Positions 7,428 through 15,795 of a stretch of 63,129 nt of DNA are shown here, piece by piece. Source of the stretch: Streptomyces prunicolor NBRC 13075 (GTDB lineage Bacteria; Actinomycetota; Actinomycetes; Streptomycetales; Streptomycetaceae); contig NZ_BARF01000093.1 in the NCBI RefSeq assembly GCF_000367365.1, positions 1 to 63,129 on the forward strand, in the 5' to 3' direction. The notes under the pieces are model-generated. The model saw only the letters and a program-made list of their open reading frames with translations. It was not told the origin of the DNA and searched no databases. Made by a program: the position numbers and the translations under genes. The first letter of the stretch is position 1. Each line of letters opens with the position of its first letter.

Positions 7428-8807
7428 ATGCGCATAGCCCACAACAGACGCGCCATCGCGGCTTCTACGGCCGCCACCGCCGCCCTCGCCGCCGCCGCGC
7501 TCGCGACCGCGCCGCTGGCCGGCATCAGCAGCGCCGCGCCCGCCGCCGTACCGCAGACGAAGGTGATCCCGGCCATCACCGGGCACACCCTCGCGCGGGA
7601 CGTGCCGACCCCGCTCTCCAGCGCGCAGTGCGAGGCCAAGTGGCAGATCGCCTGCTACAACCCGCTCCAGTACCGCACCGCGTACAACCTCAACTCCCTT
7701 TACAAGAAGGGCATTACGGGCAAGGGACGGACGATCGTCATCGTCGACTCGTTCGGCTCGCCGACGATCCAGCACGATCTCGACACGTACAGCAAGCAGT
7801 TCGGCATCCACAGCGCCAAGGTGAATGTCGTGAAGTGGGGCAAGGTCCCGGTCTTCGACCCGACGAACGCCGACATGACCGGCTGGGCCGGCGAGACCAC
7901 CCTGGACGTCGAGATGGCGCACGCGGTCGCGCCCGACGCGAAGATCGTGCTGGTGGAGACGGCCGTCGCCGAGACCGAGGGCGTGACCGGGCTGCCGGAG
8001 ATGATGGACGCCGAGAAGTACCTGATCGACCACGGTGTCGGTGACGTCATCACGCAGAGCTTCGGCGCGACCGAGAACACCTTCCCCGGCTTCGACCAGG
8101 GGAACTTCTCCAGCATCAAGAAGCTGCGCTACGCCTTCGAGGCCGCCAACCGCAAGCACGTGACCGTCCTCGCCTCCTCCGGCGACGGCGGCGCGACCGA
8201 CTACAACGCGGACGGCTCGGCCTTCTACGACAAGCCCGTCAACTCCTGGCCTTCCTCGGACCCGCTGGTCACGTCGATCGGCGGCACGCAGCTGCACCTG
8301 AACGACAAGGGCGACCGCGTCACCCCGGACAGCGTCTACAACGACTACGGCGCGGGCGGCGGCGGCCAGTCCCACGTGTTCGCCCGCCCGTCCTTCCAGA
8401 ACGGCGTGAAGAGCATCGTCGGCACCCAGCGCGCCACCCCCGACGTCTCGATGGCCGCGGCGGTCAACGGCGGCGCCTGGGTCTACTCCAGCTACGACCC
8501 GACCGCGATCGGCTGGGACGTCTACGGCGGCACGAGCGAGGCCAGCCCGCTCTTCTCGGGCATCATCGCCCTGGCGGACCAGGCGGCGGGACACCGGGTC
8601 GGCAACATCAACTCGGCGCTGTACGCGCTCGCGAAGCACGGCGCCAAGGGCAACGGCATCGTCGACGTGAACGACGGCACGAACAACACGTACGCGGGCG
8701 TGACCGGTTACACCGCGGTCAACGGCTACGACATGGCGACGGGCGTGGGCACGGTGGACGCGCTGCGGTTCGTACCGGCGCTGGCGCGGGCGGGCCGGCG
8801 GCACTGA
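7428..8807 (+). CDS. Secreted S53 (sedolisin) family serine-carboxyl protease
   Basis: 459-residue exported protease. The ATG follows CCCAGGGGG and opens a clear Sec signal (basic MRIAHNRR, then a long Ala/Leu stretch ending about residue 43). The catalytic residues are Glu156 and Asp160 in GETTLDVEMAHAVAP (the E-x3-D pair) and Ser370 in GGTSEASP. The sedolisin SSGDGG segment lies near residue 245. No large pro-domain of the Pro-kumamolisin type is seen; the N-terminal extension before the catalytic domain is short. A perfect hairpin terminator follows. Confidence 0.93.
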   Translation: MRIAHNRRAIAASTAATAALAAAALATAPLAGISSAAPAAVPQTKVIPAITGHTLARDVPTPLSSAQCEAKWQIACYNPLQYRTAYNLNSLYKKGITGKGRTIVIVDSFGSPTIQHDLDTYSKQFGIHSAKVNVVKWGKVPVFDPTNADMTGWAGETTLDVEMAHAVAPDAKIVLVETAVAETEGVTGLPEMMDAEKYLIDHGVGDVITQSFGATENTFPGFDQGNFSSIKKLRYAFEAANRKHVTVLASSGDGGATDYNADGSAFYDKPVNSWPSSDPLVTSIGGTQLHLNDKGDRVTPDSVYNDYGAGGGGQSHVFARPSFQNGVKSIVGTQRATPDVSMAAAVNGGAWVYSSYDPTAIGWDVYGGTSEASPLFSGIIALADQAAGHRVGNINSALYALAKHGAKGNGIVDVNDGTNNTYAGVTGYTAVNGYDMATGVGTVDALRFVPALARAGRRH

Positions 8808-8836
8808 GGTACCGCCGCACCCCCTGAACTCCCGGA

Positions 8837-8879
8837 CGGACGGCCCGGGTTCGCGTCCCCTGCGAACCCGGGCCGTCCG
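8837..8879. terminator. Strong bidirectional terminator
   Basis: Perfect 18-bp stem (8837-8854 with 8862-8879) and a 7-base loop, between the protease gene and the convergent small membrane protein gene. Confidence 0.85.
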
Positions 8880-9107
8880 CTACGACGAGGACGGCGCCGT
8901 CGCTTTCCGGCCCCGATACCGGACGAACCGTCGCCCGGCCGTGTAGAGGGTGCCCAGGAGCAGCACCGCTCCCCCGACGGGCCAGCCGATGGAGCCCCCG
9001 TCGCGGTACATCTGGATCCCCTCCACGAGCAGCAGCACGCTGACCGGCGGGCCCACCAGGTCGGACAGCATGTCCAGCCACCGCACGACTTTCGAAAGAT
9101 CGTCCAC
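8880..9107 (-). CDS. Small membrane protein
   Basis: 75-residue protein with two predicted membrane helices (about 15-30, LSDLVGPPVSVLLLVEGI, and about 40-55, WPVGGAVLLLGTLYTAG) and a basic C-terminal tail RRFVRYRGRKATAPSSS. It is convergent with the S53 protease. No family recognised. The frame has normal third-position bias, so I take it as real. Confidence 0.55.
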   Translation of the reverse strand: MDDLSKVVRWLDMLSDLVGPPVSVLLLVEGIQMYRDGGSIGWPVGGAVLLLGTLYTAGRRFVRYRGRKATAPSSS

Positions 9108-9212
9108 GAGGTGATCGTGACAGGGGGCGGACTCCTTGCCAAGGAGTCGCTATCACCCTGTCAGGAACGGTAGTTGGGGTACGCGATCAAGGGTCAGTGG
9201 GCGGGGGTCACA

Positions 9213-9476
9213 CTAGCTCGGGGTGGCTTCGCCGGCCTTGCCGAAGGTCATCCGCTTGCCGCTGCCCACGCGGCGCAGCTCAAGTCCGAGCAGGCTCCCG
9301 AGGGTGAGCCGCAGGGTCGAGCCGGCCGCGTTGCCTCGGTAGTGATAGCGCACCCGCTTGCGCAGGTTCTGCGTGCTGGTCCGGTTCGCCATGTGCCGCG
9401 GGGCGATGCCGACGTAGAGCAGGCGCCCGGCGTCCAGGTCCGGGTGGGGCGACTGAAGCCAGGGCCTCTTGGCAGC
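9213..9476 (-). pseudogene. Truncated GIY-YIG-type nuclease-like gene
   Basis: The reading frame encodes LDAGRLLYVGIAPRH, then STQNLRKRVRYHYRGN, GSTLRLTLGSLLGLELRRVG and KRMTFGKAGEA before stopping. This matches the N-terminal half of the small GIY-YIG-like proteins of Streptomyces (LLYVGIAP, RxRxRYHxRGNAxGSTLRLTLG, RRVGSGKRxTF). Family members normally continue for another 50-80 residues, and the upstream part here reads as unrelated low-complexity sequence. I therefore call it a fragment. It abuts the first copy of the 63-bp direct repeat, which fits a rearrangement at this spot. Confidence 0.6.
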
Positions 9477-9498
9477 TCGGGATCGCGAAGCCGATCGA

Positions 9499-9561
9499 GA
9501 TCCAGGAGACCCTGTTGCCGCAGTTGTGCGCGCTCGCGCCGATGGAGTCCAACTCGGCTGC
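9499..9561 (+). repeat. 63-bp direct repeat, copy 1
   Basis: Identical at 60 of 63 positions to 10687-10749, in the same orientation. The two copies bracket a two-gene cassette. On the minus strand the repeat can read AAEL(D/K)SIGASAHNCGNRVSW in both copies, which suggests it derives from a duplicated coding segment. Confidence 0.85.
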
Positions 9562-9573
9562 TCCGTCGTGCGA

Positions 9574-9990
9574 TTAACGCGCCATCCTCTTGAGAGTCCA
9601 GTCAAGTGTCATTGCCGACTTGCTCGTAGTGGAGGCGGTGAACATGGTGCCGCCGGAATCGGTCTGCACCTCGGAAGTGCCGCCGCACTGTACGTCCGTG
9701 GCCTTTCCCCCGGTGGGCTGGACATGCACCAGTCCCTGACCCCGGCAGGTCAGAACGAGCTCCCCGGCCACCCCCGGTGTGCTGTCGGCACCGAAGTGGA
9801 CGGGCGTCCCGGCGACAAGGCGCAGCCCTGTCCCGGAGGCGGTCACATGCAGAGCCGACGCCGTACGGGACGGGCTGACCGTCGCGGAAGGGTGAGCGTC
9901 GGCGGTGGCTCGATCCGTCGGGTGACCGCCGCATCCCGCCAATGCCACACCGGCGGCCAGAGCCGCCCAAGCGGCAGGCGCACGCTTCAT
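9574..9990 (-). CDS. Putative lipoprotein of a two-gene exported cassette
   Basis: 138-residue predicted lipoprotein: basic MKR start, hydrophobic segment, lipobox VALAGCGG (Cys about 20), then a Thr/Ser/Ala linker and a small beta-rich domain with two further cysteines (VLTCRGQG and VQCGGTSEV) that may form a disulphide. The ATG overlaps the stop codon of the upstream secreted-protein gene as ATGA, so the two are translationally coupled. The C-terminus TLKRMAR falls 13 bases from copy 1 of the flanking direct repeat. No family recognised. It probably acts together with its partner at the cell surface. Confidence 0.7.
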   Translation of the reverse strand: MKRAPAAWAALAAGVALAGCGGHPTDRATADAHPSATVSPSRTASALHVTASGTGLRLVAGTPVHFGADSTPGVAGELVLTCRGQGLVHVQPTGGKATDVQCGGTSEVQTDSGGTMFTASTTSKSAMTLDWTLKRMAR

Positions 9991-10529
9991 GAACTGGTCT
10001 CCCAGTACTTGATACGGATGGAGTAGGAAGGCGCGGTCAGAGTACCCGAGGCAATGGTTTTGACATTGCACGGGGCGACGATCTCGGTCTTCTTCCAGGG
10101 TATTTTGTATCCGTCCGATCCCGGCTTGGCATTCCCGATCTTGTGCGGGCTGACCGAGTAAGTTCCGGTCAACGTCGTCGAAGCCGTGATGGAGCCGTGG
10201 AGCGTGACGGACAGGCTTGCCTCGGCTTTGGCGATCAGCCCGTTGATCTCGCTTTTCGCCGTACCGGTCACGGACGCGCCGACGGTGGCACCCGCTTGGA
10301 ATGAGACGCTCATCGTGCCGCCCTTGGGGCCGTACGGGCCGGAGCGGAAGACAGGGACGGGCGCGCCGATGAAGTAGGCCTTCTTGGCCCCGAAGCTGGT
10401 GGAGACCTCACCCACTTCGGGGCAGACCTGCGGGCGGGCAGTCACCGCGTCAGCGGCTTGGGCGGCCGGCGCGGTAATCACACCTGCCGATGCGATGGTC
10501 GCGAGCGCGGCTATTGAGGCCCGGAGCAT
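9987..10529 (-). CDS. Secreted protein of unknown function
   Basis: 180-residue protein with a Sec signal (MLRASIAALATIASAGVITAPAAQAA, cleavage about residue 26). The mature part is beta-rich: a GGTMSVSFQAGATVGASVTGTAKSEING stretch, an alternating Ser/Thr middle (ITASTTLTGTYSV) and two cysteines (Cys38, PQVCPEV, and Cys157, VAPCNVK) that could pair. Together with the lipoprotein that follows, coupled by a 4-bp overlap, it forms a small export cassette. Amphipathic beta character might fit a surface adhesin or pore-type protein, but that is speculation. The cassette is bounded by 63-bp direct repeats. Confidence 0.7.
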   Translation of the reverse strand: MLRASIAALATIASAGVITAPAAQAADAVTARPQVCPEVGEVSTSFGAKKAYFIGAPVPVFRSGPYGPKGGTMSVSFQAGATVGASVTGTAKSEINGLIAKAEASLSVTLHGSITASTTLTGTYSVSPHKIGNAKPGSDGYKIPWKKTEIVAPCNVKTIASGTLTAPSYSIRIKYWETSS

Positions 10530-10878
10530 GAATCCCCCTGGTCAGGCATTGCGCATGGTGATCTTGGTCGACCAGGAACGTAGCCCACCCATGGATAATC
10601 GATCAACAGTTTTGAGACGAACTTGAGGCGCCTCATTTTTTGACGTTCCATCAGAGGGCATTCAATTCAGGCGGAGATCACTCTGTGATCCAGGAAACCC
10701 TGTTGCCGCAGTTGTGCGCGCTCGCGCCGATGGATTTCAACTCGGCTGCCCTGTCGGGCAATTGGGTCGCTCGCCGGTTCGGTAATGCGGCCGATCGCCC
10801 GGAGGCGTACTGCCACCGCGCAATGAAAACGCCCCCGATCCGCGCCGTGTGCGCAGCTCGGGGACGTGACCAGGGAAT
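10530..10878. other. Intergenic region carrying repeat copy 2
   Basis: About 350 bases without a convincing gene. It holds the promoter of the secreted-protein cassette and the second copy of the direct repeat. The minus strand stays open through the repeat (ATQLPDRAAELKSIGASAHN..., ending WITE-stop), which may be the tail of a lost gene. Confidence 0.45.
10687..10749 (+). repeat. 63-bp direct repeat, copy 2
   Basis: Partner of 9499-9561 (60/63 identical, same orientation, 1,188 bp apart). The pair encloses the lipoprotein/secreted-protein cassette and could be a duplicated target segment or a site for recombinational excision. Confidence 0.85.
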
Positions 10879-11640
10879 CTACTTCTTCTTGCCCTGGTTC
10901 TTGACCGCCTCGATCGCAGCCGCAGCCGCGTCGGGGTCAAGGTAGGTCCCACCGGCCTTGACCGGCTTGAAGTCCGCGTCCAGTTCGTACGCCAGCGGGA
11001 TGCCCGTCGGGATGTTCAGGCCCGCGATGTCCGCGTCCGAGATGCCGTCGAGGTGCTTGACCAGGGCGCGGAGGCTGTTGCCGTGGGCGGCGACCAGGAC
11101 CGTGCGGCCGGCGAGGAGGTCGGGGACGATGCCGTCGTACCAGTACGGGAGCATGCGGACGACGACGTCCTTCAGGCACTCCGTGCGGGGGCGCAGCTCC
11201 GGCGGGATCGTCACGTAGCGCGGGTCGGCGGACTGCGAGAACTCCGTGCCGTCCTCGAGGGGCGGCGGCGGGGTGTCGTAGGAACGGCGCCACAGCATGA
11301 ACTGCTCCTCGCCGAACTCCGCGAGGGTCTGCGCCTTGTCCTTGCCCTGGAGGGCCCCGTAGTGGCGCTCGTTCAGGCGCCAGCTGCGGTGGACCGGGAT
11401 CCAGTGGCGGTCCGCGGACTCCAGCGCGAGCTGTGCCGTGCGGATCGCGCGCTTCTGGAGGGACGTGTGGAGCACGTCGGGGAGGAGATCGGCGTCCTTC
11501 AGGAGCTCGCCACCGCGGACTGCCTCCTTCTCGCCCTTCTCGTTCAGGTTGACGTCCACCCAGCCGGTGAACAGGTTCTTCGCGTTCCACTCGCTCTCGC
11601 CGTGGCGGAGGAGGATCAGCTTGTACGGTGCGTCGGCCAT
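10879..11640 (-). CDS. gpmA: 2,3-bisphosphoglycerate-dependent phosphoglycerate mutase
   Basis: Glycolytic enzyme interconverting 3- and 2-phosphoglycerate. The 253 residues include the phosphohistidine motif LILLRHGESEWN (His13), the ERHYGALQGKDKA segment and VLVAAHGNSLRALVKHL with the second catalytic histidine. The C-terminus ends in a typical lysine-rich flexible tail (KNQGKKK). It is divergent from the MFS transporter gene. This is a core gene with normal length. Confidence 0.97.
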   Translation of the reverse strand: MADAPYKLILLRHGESEWNAKNLFTGWVDVNLNEKGEKEAVRGGELLKDADLLPDVLHTSLQKRAIRTAQLALESADRHWIPVHRSWRLNERHYGALQGKDKAQTLAEFGEEQFMLWRRSYDTPPPPLEDGTEFSQSADPRYVTIPPELRPRTECLKDVVVRMLPYWYDGIVPDLLAGRTVLVAAHGNSLRALVKHLDGISDADIAGLNIPTGIPLAYELDADFKPVKAGGTYLDPDAAAAAIEAVKNQGKKK

Positions 11641-11809
11641 GCCTCAGAGCGTAATCCACGCATTCGGGCCCCCGCCTGGCGCCTGCCTCCCAGCCCCACA
11701 GTTGACGGCTTCTGTTAATTGAGTGGTCCCCCGGGCCGTCCCGTTCGTAAGTTGTGCTCGCGGCCGTAGCCGCTTACAGGCCACCTGTCCGACCCTGGGG
11801 GATCCATCC

Positions 11810-13078
11810 ATGTCACTCGCCGCCCTGAGACGTGCCGCCCGGGAAACCGTCTCCGGTCTGCCCCGCGAGTTCTGGTGGCTGTGGACCAGCACCCTCGTCA
11901 ACCGGCTCGGGGCGTTCGTCTCGACCTTCATGGCCCTGTACCTGACCCTCGACCGCGGCTACTCCGCGACCTACGCAGGCCTCGTCGCCTCCCTCTACGG
12001 CCTCGGCGGGGTCGTCTCCTCCATCGGCTCGGGCGTGCTGACCGACCGGATCGGCCGCCGTCCCACCCTCCTCATCGCGCAGTCGTCGACCGCCGCGTCC
12101 GTGGCGCTGCTCGGCTTCATGCACCATCCCGTCGCCATCGCCGCCGTAGCGTGCCTCGTCGGGGCGGCGAGCAACGCGTCCCGCCCGGCGGTGCAGGCGA
12201 TGATGGCCGACATCGTGCGCCCTGAGGACCGAGTCCGCGCGTTCTCCTTGAACTACTGGGCCATCAACCTCGGCTTCGCCATCTCCTCCATGGCCGCCGG
12301 GTTCATCGCCGAGGTCAGCTACCGCGCCGGGTTCCTGCTGGAGGCCGGGATGACGGCGGTCTGCGCGGTCGTCGTGTTCCTACGGCTGCCCGAGTCCCGG
12401 CCCACGGCCCAGGCGACCGCCGACGGCAAGGAACCCGCCGCCGCGGTCGGCCTGGGGACCGTACTGCGCGACGGGCGGTTCATGAGCGTCGTAGGACTGT
12501 CCTTCCTCGTCGCCGTCGTCTTCCAGCAGGGCTCGGTCGGACTGCCGGTGGCGATGGGCGAGGCCGGTTTCACGCCCGCCGACTACGGCACCGCGATCGC
12601 CGTCAACGGCTTCCTCATCGTCGCCCTCCAGATCCCGGTCACCCGCCTCATCGAACACCGCGACGCCAAGCGCCTGTTGGTCGTCTCCTCGATCCTCGCG
12701 GGCTACGGCTTCGGTCTCACCGCGTTCGCCGGCTCGGTCGGCGTCTTCGCCCTCACGGTGTGCGTGTGGACCCTGGGCGAGATGATCAACGCCCCGACCC
12801 AGACGGGTCTCGTCGTGCGGCTGTCCCCCGTCCAGGGACGCGGGCGCTACCAGGGCATGTACACCCTGTCCTGGGCGGTCGCCGCGCTCGTCGCCCCGCT
12901 CATGTCCGGTTTCGTCATCGACCGGTTCGGGGCGGAGTGGCTGTGGGGGTTGTGCGCGGTGGTGGGGACGGGGGCGGCGGTGGGGTACGGGGTGTTGATG
13001 CGGGGGCTTTCGGCGAACGCGACGGCAGCCACCGAGCCCTCTGCCGCCGTGGCGGCACCGGAGGTCAGCGCGGCCTGA
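11810..13078 (+). CDS. MFS transporter
   Basis: 422-residue major facilitator superfamily protein with 12 predicted membrane helices. The ATG is chosen at MSLAALRRAARETV, downstream of CTGGGGGATCC; an in-frame GTG lies upstream but would add a non-hydrophobic leader. The MFS signature GSGVLTDRIGRRPTLL (loop 2-3, about residues 76-91) is clear. RPAVQAMMADIVRPEDR and the second-half motifs resemble the MDR/YdeE/bcr-type drug exporter group. Substrate unknown. It ends in an Ala/Glu-rich tail and a strong terminator. Confidence 0.9.
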   Translation: MSLAALRRAARETVSGLPREFWWLWTSTLVNRLGAFVSTFMALYLTLDRGYSATYAGLVASLYGLGGVVSSIGSGVLTDRIGRRPTLLIAQSSTAASVALLGFMHHPVAIAAVACLVGAASNASRPAVQAMMADIVRPEDRVRAFSLNYWAINLGFAISSMAAGFIAEVSYRAGFLLEAGMTAVCAVVVFLRLPESRPTAQATADGKEPAAAVGLGTVLRDGRFMSVVGLSFLVAVVFQQGSVGLPVAMGEAGFTPADYGTAIAVNGFLIVALQIPVTRLIEHRDAKRLLVVSSILAGYGFGLTAFAGSVGVFALTVCVWTLGEMINAPTQTGLVVRLSPVQGRGRYQGMYTLSWAVAALVAPLMSGFVIDRFGAEWLWGLCAVVGTGAAVGYGVLMRGLSANATAATEPSAAVAAPEVSAA

Positions 13079-13131
13079 CGGCCCTGCGACGACACGGCCA
13101 CGCCGTCACCTTCCCGACGATGGCATTCCCG

Positions 13132-13186
13132 ACGACGACGAGCCCCCTACCCGCACGTTTTCTGCCGGTAGGGGGCTCGTCGTCGT
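13132..13186. terminator. 20-bp-stem bidirectional terminator
   Basis: Perfect 20-bp stem (13132-13151 with 13167-13186) around a 15-base loop, between the convergent MFS gene and the small leader-peptide-like gene. Confidence 0.85.
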
Positions 13187-13215
13187 GACCGGCGATGACC
13201 GCCGACGGGCGTCGG

Positions 13216-13440
13216 TCAGTAGCCGACGTTCACGCCGACGTTGTGGGGGAGCGCGCCGAGGGTGCCGCCGACGGCGCCCAGGACAGTCGCCTTGACCGAG
13301 TCGACCTCGGCGAGGAGGTCCGCACTGCTGAGGGTCGTCGAACCGACGCTGACGCTGACCTGCGGGCTCACGCCGCCGGAGACGGTGTCGAGCTCGGCGT
13401 CGGAGATCTCGAGGGTCTGAACCTGGGGAGCGGAGTTCAT
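13216..13440 (-). CDS. RiPP-precursor-like small protein with SGG leader
   Basis: 74-residue protein. Residues 1-23 (ending TLEISDAELDTVSGG) match the leader type of class II lanthipeptide and other double-glycine-cleaved precursors, where an E-L-D-x-V-S-GG stretch is followed by cleavage. The remaining 51 residues are Ser/Thr/Val/Gly-rich, contain no cysteine, and end ALPHNVGVNVGY. I take the ATG (13440), preceded by GAAGGG, rather than a GTG ten codons upstream. No modification enzyme or C39 transporter gene is adjacent, although an MFS gene is convergent. It could instead be a small structural or signalling peptide that only resembles a leader. Confidence 0.65.
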   Translation of the reverse strand: MNSAPQVQTLEISDAELDTVSGGVSPQVSVSVGSTTLSSADLLAEVDSVKATVLGAVGGTLGALPHNVGVNVGY

Positions 13441-13774
13441 GGGGAAACTGCCCTTCGCGTGGTGGTCCACATGGGGATGCGGTCCCGCTGGGGGACAGGC
13501 TGCGGGCCGCGATGCGCAGGATCAAACCACGCGATGTGCGGGGCATCCAGTCCGAACCCGTTCGCGGCGGGGCAGTTGAACGCGACGGCGACCGAACCGT
13601 GTGAGTGTGCACACGAGTTGGGTCCGGGTTCTCTACACACGGCGGCACACAGCGGGCTGACAGGCCGCGTGGCGACCGGTTGGAACCGGACAACTCGGCC
13701 CCAACGGGCCCCGCCCGCCCCGCGATTGCGCACGCCCTGTGCAGATTCGGTCATGAATGACGTCACGGACGGCG
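13441..13774. other. Intergenic region upstream of the SGG-leader peptide gene
   Basis: About 330 bases; no convincing coding sequence. Presumably holds the promoter of the leader-type peptide gene. GTGTGAGTGTGCACACGAG near 13599 contains a small GTGTGCACAC palindrome. Confidence 0.4.
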
Positions 13775-14236
13775 TCACGGATGCATCCGCGCCCCCTTCA
13801 CCACCTTGTCCACCCCGTTCCGCGGCCCGTACACCGCCAGCCCCACCACATCCAGCTCAGCCGTGGCGACGGCCCGTACCGCCGCCCGGTTGTCCCGGTC
13901 GTTGCCGGTGGTGAAGAGGTCCGACGTGAAGACGGACCGGGGCAGCGCGCGGCTGAGCGCTCGCCCGTGGGCCGCCACCAGGACCTCCTTCGTGGCCTCG
14001 AAGACCATCACGGGCTGCCGGAACATCGGCAGATACCGCACCCCGTCGGCGTCCTCGTACGGCTCCCCGATCACCTCGGGAACCTGTGATCCCAGGCCGC
14101 TGACCAGGAAAGACGTGACGTTCAGCCGCTGCCAGGGCTCCAGGTCCGCCCGCAGCAGTACGGCGATCTTGGTGTCGAAGCGGATCGGTTCGGTGAAGGT
14201 GTCGGGGGCCGTGTCGGCGGTCGTGTCGGTGCTCAT
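13775..14236 (-). CDS. DUF2000 family protein
   Basis: 153-residue protein. RFDTKIAVLLRADLEPWQRLNV, IGEPYEDADGVRYLPMFRQPVMVFEA and the C-terminal GLAVYGPRNGVDKVVKGARMHP are characteristic of DUF2000 (a peptidyl-tRNA hydrolase-like fold of unknown role). I start it at MSTDTTADTAPD, just 49 bases from the divergent AraC regulator. In many actinobacteria this family is found paired with an AraC regulator, which suggests the neighbour controls it. Confidence 0.88.
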   Translation of the reverse strand: MSTDTTADTAPDTFTEPIRFDTKIAVLLRADLEPWQRLNVTSFLVSGLGSQVPEVIGEPYEDADGVRYLPMFRQPVMVFEATKEVLVAAHGRALSRALPRSVFTSDLFTTGNDRDNRAAVRAVATAELDVVGLAVYGPRNGVDKVVKGARMHP

Positions 14237-14285
14237 ACGTCGAGACTGCCGACCGCCCCACGCCCCCGTCTTGTACGTTCTTTGC

Positions 14286-15125
14286 ATGGCCCCGCAACAG
14301 GGCCCGGGCCACCCCGACCCAGGCCGCCCCGAACAGGAAGTCTCCGCGTGGCGGCCCCGCATCCCCGGTGTCGTCGAGGTCTTCCACGCCCACTTCACCG
14401 AGTACGCGTACCCGATGCACGTGCACGACGCGTGGACGCTGCTGATCGTGGACGACGGCGCCGTACGTTACGACCTCGACCGGCACGAGCACGGCACCCC
14501 GCACGACACGGTCACGCTGCTCCCGCCGCACGTCCCGCACAACGGCTCCCCCGCCACCCCGCACGGCTTCCGCAAGCGCGTCCTCTATCTCGACGGCACG
14601 CACCTGGCGGACACCCTCATCGGTTCCGCCGTCGACCGGCCCGACCTCCGCGATCCCGAACTCCGGCTGCGCGTGGGCCAGTTGCATACCGCGCTCGACC
14701 ACCCCGGCGACGAACTGGAGGCCGCGAGCCGCCTCACCCTCATCGCCGAACGGCTGCACGCCCACCTACGGCCGTTCTCCCCGGCCCCCACCGAGGACCC
14801 CACCCTCGCCCGCACCCTCCGCGAACTCCTCGACGCACGCGTCACCGAAGGCATCGCCCTCGACGAGGCCGCGCGGCTCGTGCACGCCCATCCCGCCCAT
14901 CTGGTACGGGCGTTCAGCGGTGCGTACGGCATCGCTCCGCACCAGTACCTGATGTCCCGCCGCGTCGACCGCGCCCGCCGGCTGCTCCTCGACGGCCGCC
15001 CGCCGGGCGAGGTCGCGGCGCTGACCGGGTTCTACGACCAGTCCCATCTCACCCGGCATTTCCGGAAGTTGGTGGGGGTCACGCCGGGGCGTTATTCACG
15101 CGACAGCGATCGACGCCGTAGCTAG
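14286..15125 (+). CDS. AraC family transcriptional regulator
   Basis: 279-residue regulator: an N-terminal cupin sensor (HAHFTEYAYPMHVHDAWTLL, with His residues for effector or metal binding, about residues 36-120) and two C-terminal helix-turn-helix units (LDEAARLVHAHPAHLVRAFSGAYGIAPHQYLMSRRVDRARR and PPGEVAALTGFYDQSHLTRHFRKLVGVTPGRY). The ATG is taken just after TTGTACGTTCTTTGC. An in-frame extension upstream overlaps DUF2000 antisense and is not credible. Divergent from DUF2000; the methyltransferase begins 10 bases downstream and may be co-transcribed. Confidence 0.93.
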   Translation: MAPQQGPGHPDPGRPEQEVSAWRPRIPGVVEVFHAHFTEYAYPMHVHDAWTLLIVDDGAVRYDLDRHEHGTPHDTVTLLPPHVPHNGSPATPHGFRKRVLYLDGTHLADTLIGSAVDRPDLRDPELRLRVGQLHTALDHPGDELEAASRLTLIAERLHAHLRPFSPAPTEDPTLARTLRELLDARVTEGIALDEAARLVHAHPAHLVRAFSGAYGIAPHQYLMSRRVDRARRLLLDGRPPGEVAALTGFYDQSHLTRHFRKLVGVTPGRYSRDSDRRRS

Positions 15126-15134
15126 ATTCCGCGC

Positions 15135-15782
15135 ATGGACTGGCACGAATGGCACGACGCCTACGACTCCCCCGACTCCTACCTCAGCCATCGCCTGGCC
15201 CTCATCCAGGAGCGCATCCGCCTCGCCCTCGACACCGCCCCGCCGGGCCCGCTCACCGCGATCAGCCTCTGCGCCGGACAGGGCCGTGACCTGATCGGCG
15301 TGCTGGCCGAGCATCCCCGAGGTCCCGAAGTCCGCGCCCGGCTGGTCGAGTTGGACGAGCGGAACGTGGACGTCGCGACACGGGCGGCCCGGGCCGCAGG
15401 CCTCCCCGGCGTCGAAGTCGTCGCCGGAGACGCCGCGTTGACGGACCAGTACGCCGAACTCGCCCCCGCCGACCTCGTCCTGGTGTGCGGCCTCCTCGGC
15501 AACATCTCCGACGCCGATGTCGAGCGCGTCCTCGACCACTGCACCGCGCTGTGCCGGACGGGCGGCACCGTCGTCTGGACCCGCAGCCGCGACCTCGCCC
15601 CCGACCTCGTCCCCCAGGTCTGCGCCTGGCTGGAGGAGCGCGGCTTCGAGCGCCTGTGGGTGTCGGACCCCTCGATCCCCCAGTCCGTCGGCGCCCACCG
15701 CTTCACCGGCGAACCCCGCCAACTCCCCACCGACACCCGCATGTTCGACTTCATCGGCTACGACGTCCTGCGGCGCACATGA
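15135..15782 (+). CDS. Class I SAM-dependent methyltransferase
   Basis: 215 residues. The AdoMet-binding motif I is ISLCAGQGRDLIGVL (about 44-58), motif II acidic residue in ARLVELDERNVDVA, and later PADLVLVCGLLGNISDADVERVL corresponds to motif IV. It starts with MDWHEWHDAYDSPDSYLSHRL, a pattern common to small streptomycete methyltransferases of unknown substrate. It lies 9 bases after the AraC gene in the same direction. Confidence 0.88.
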   Translation: MDWHEWHDAYDSPDSYLSHRLALIQERIRLALDTAPPGPLTAISLCAGQGRDLIGVLAEHPRGPEVRARLVELDERNVDVATRAARAAGLPGVEVVAGDAALTDQYAELAPADLVLVCGLLGNISDADVERVLDHCTALCRTGGTVVWTRSRDLAPDLVPQVCAWLEERGFERLWVSDPSIPQSVGAHRFTGEPRQLPTDTRMFDFIGYDVLRRT

Positions 15783-15795
15783 GCTCACGCGTGAG

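Noticed and set aside
7428..8807. Subtilisin family for the secreted protease
   Set aside because: Motifs E-x3-D and GGTSEASP are those of S53 sedolisins, not S8.
13132..13186. Long inverted repeat as a CRISPR-like or IS end
   Set aside because: Single, perfect hairpin between convergent genes; a terminator.
13806..14285. N-terminal extension of the AraC regulator
   Set aside because: Overlaps DUF2000 antisense and the divergent promoter; the shorter form has normal AraC length.
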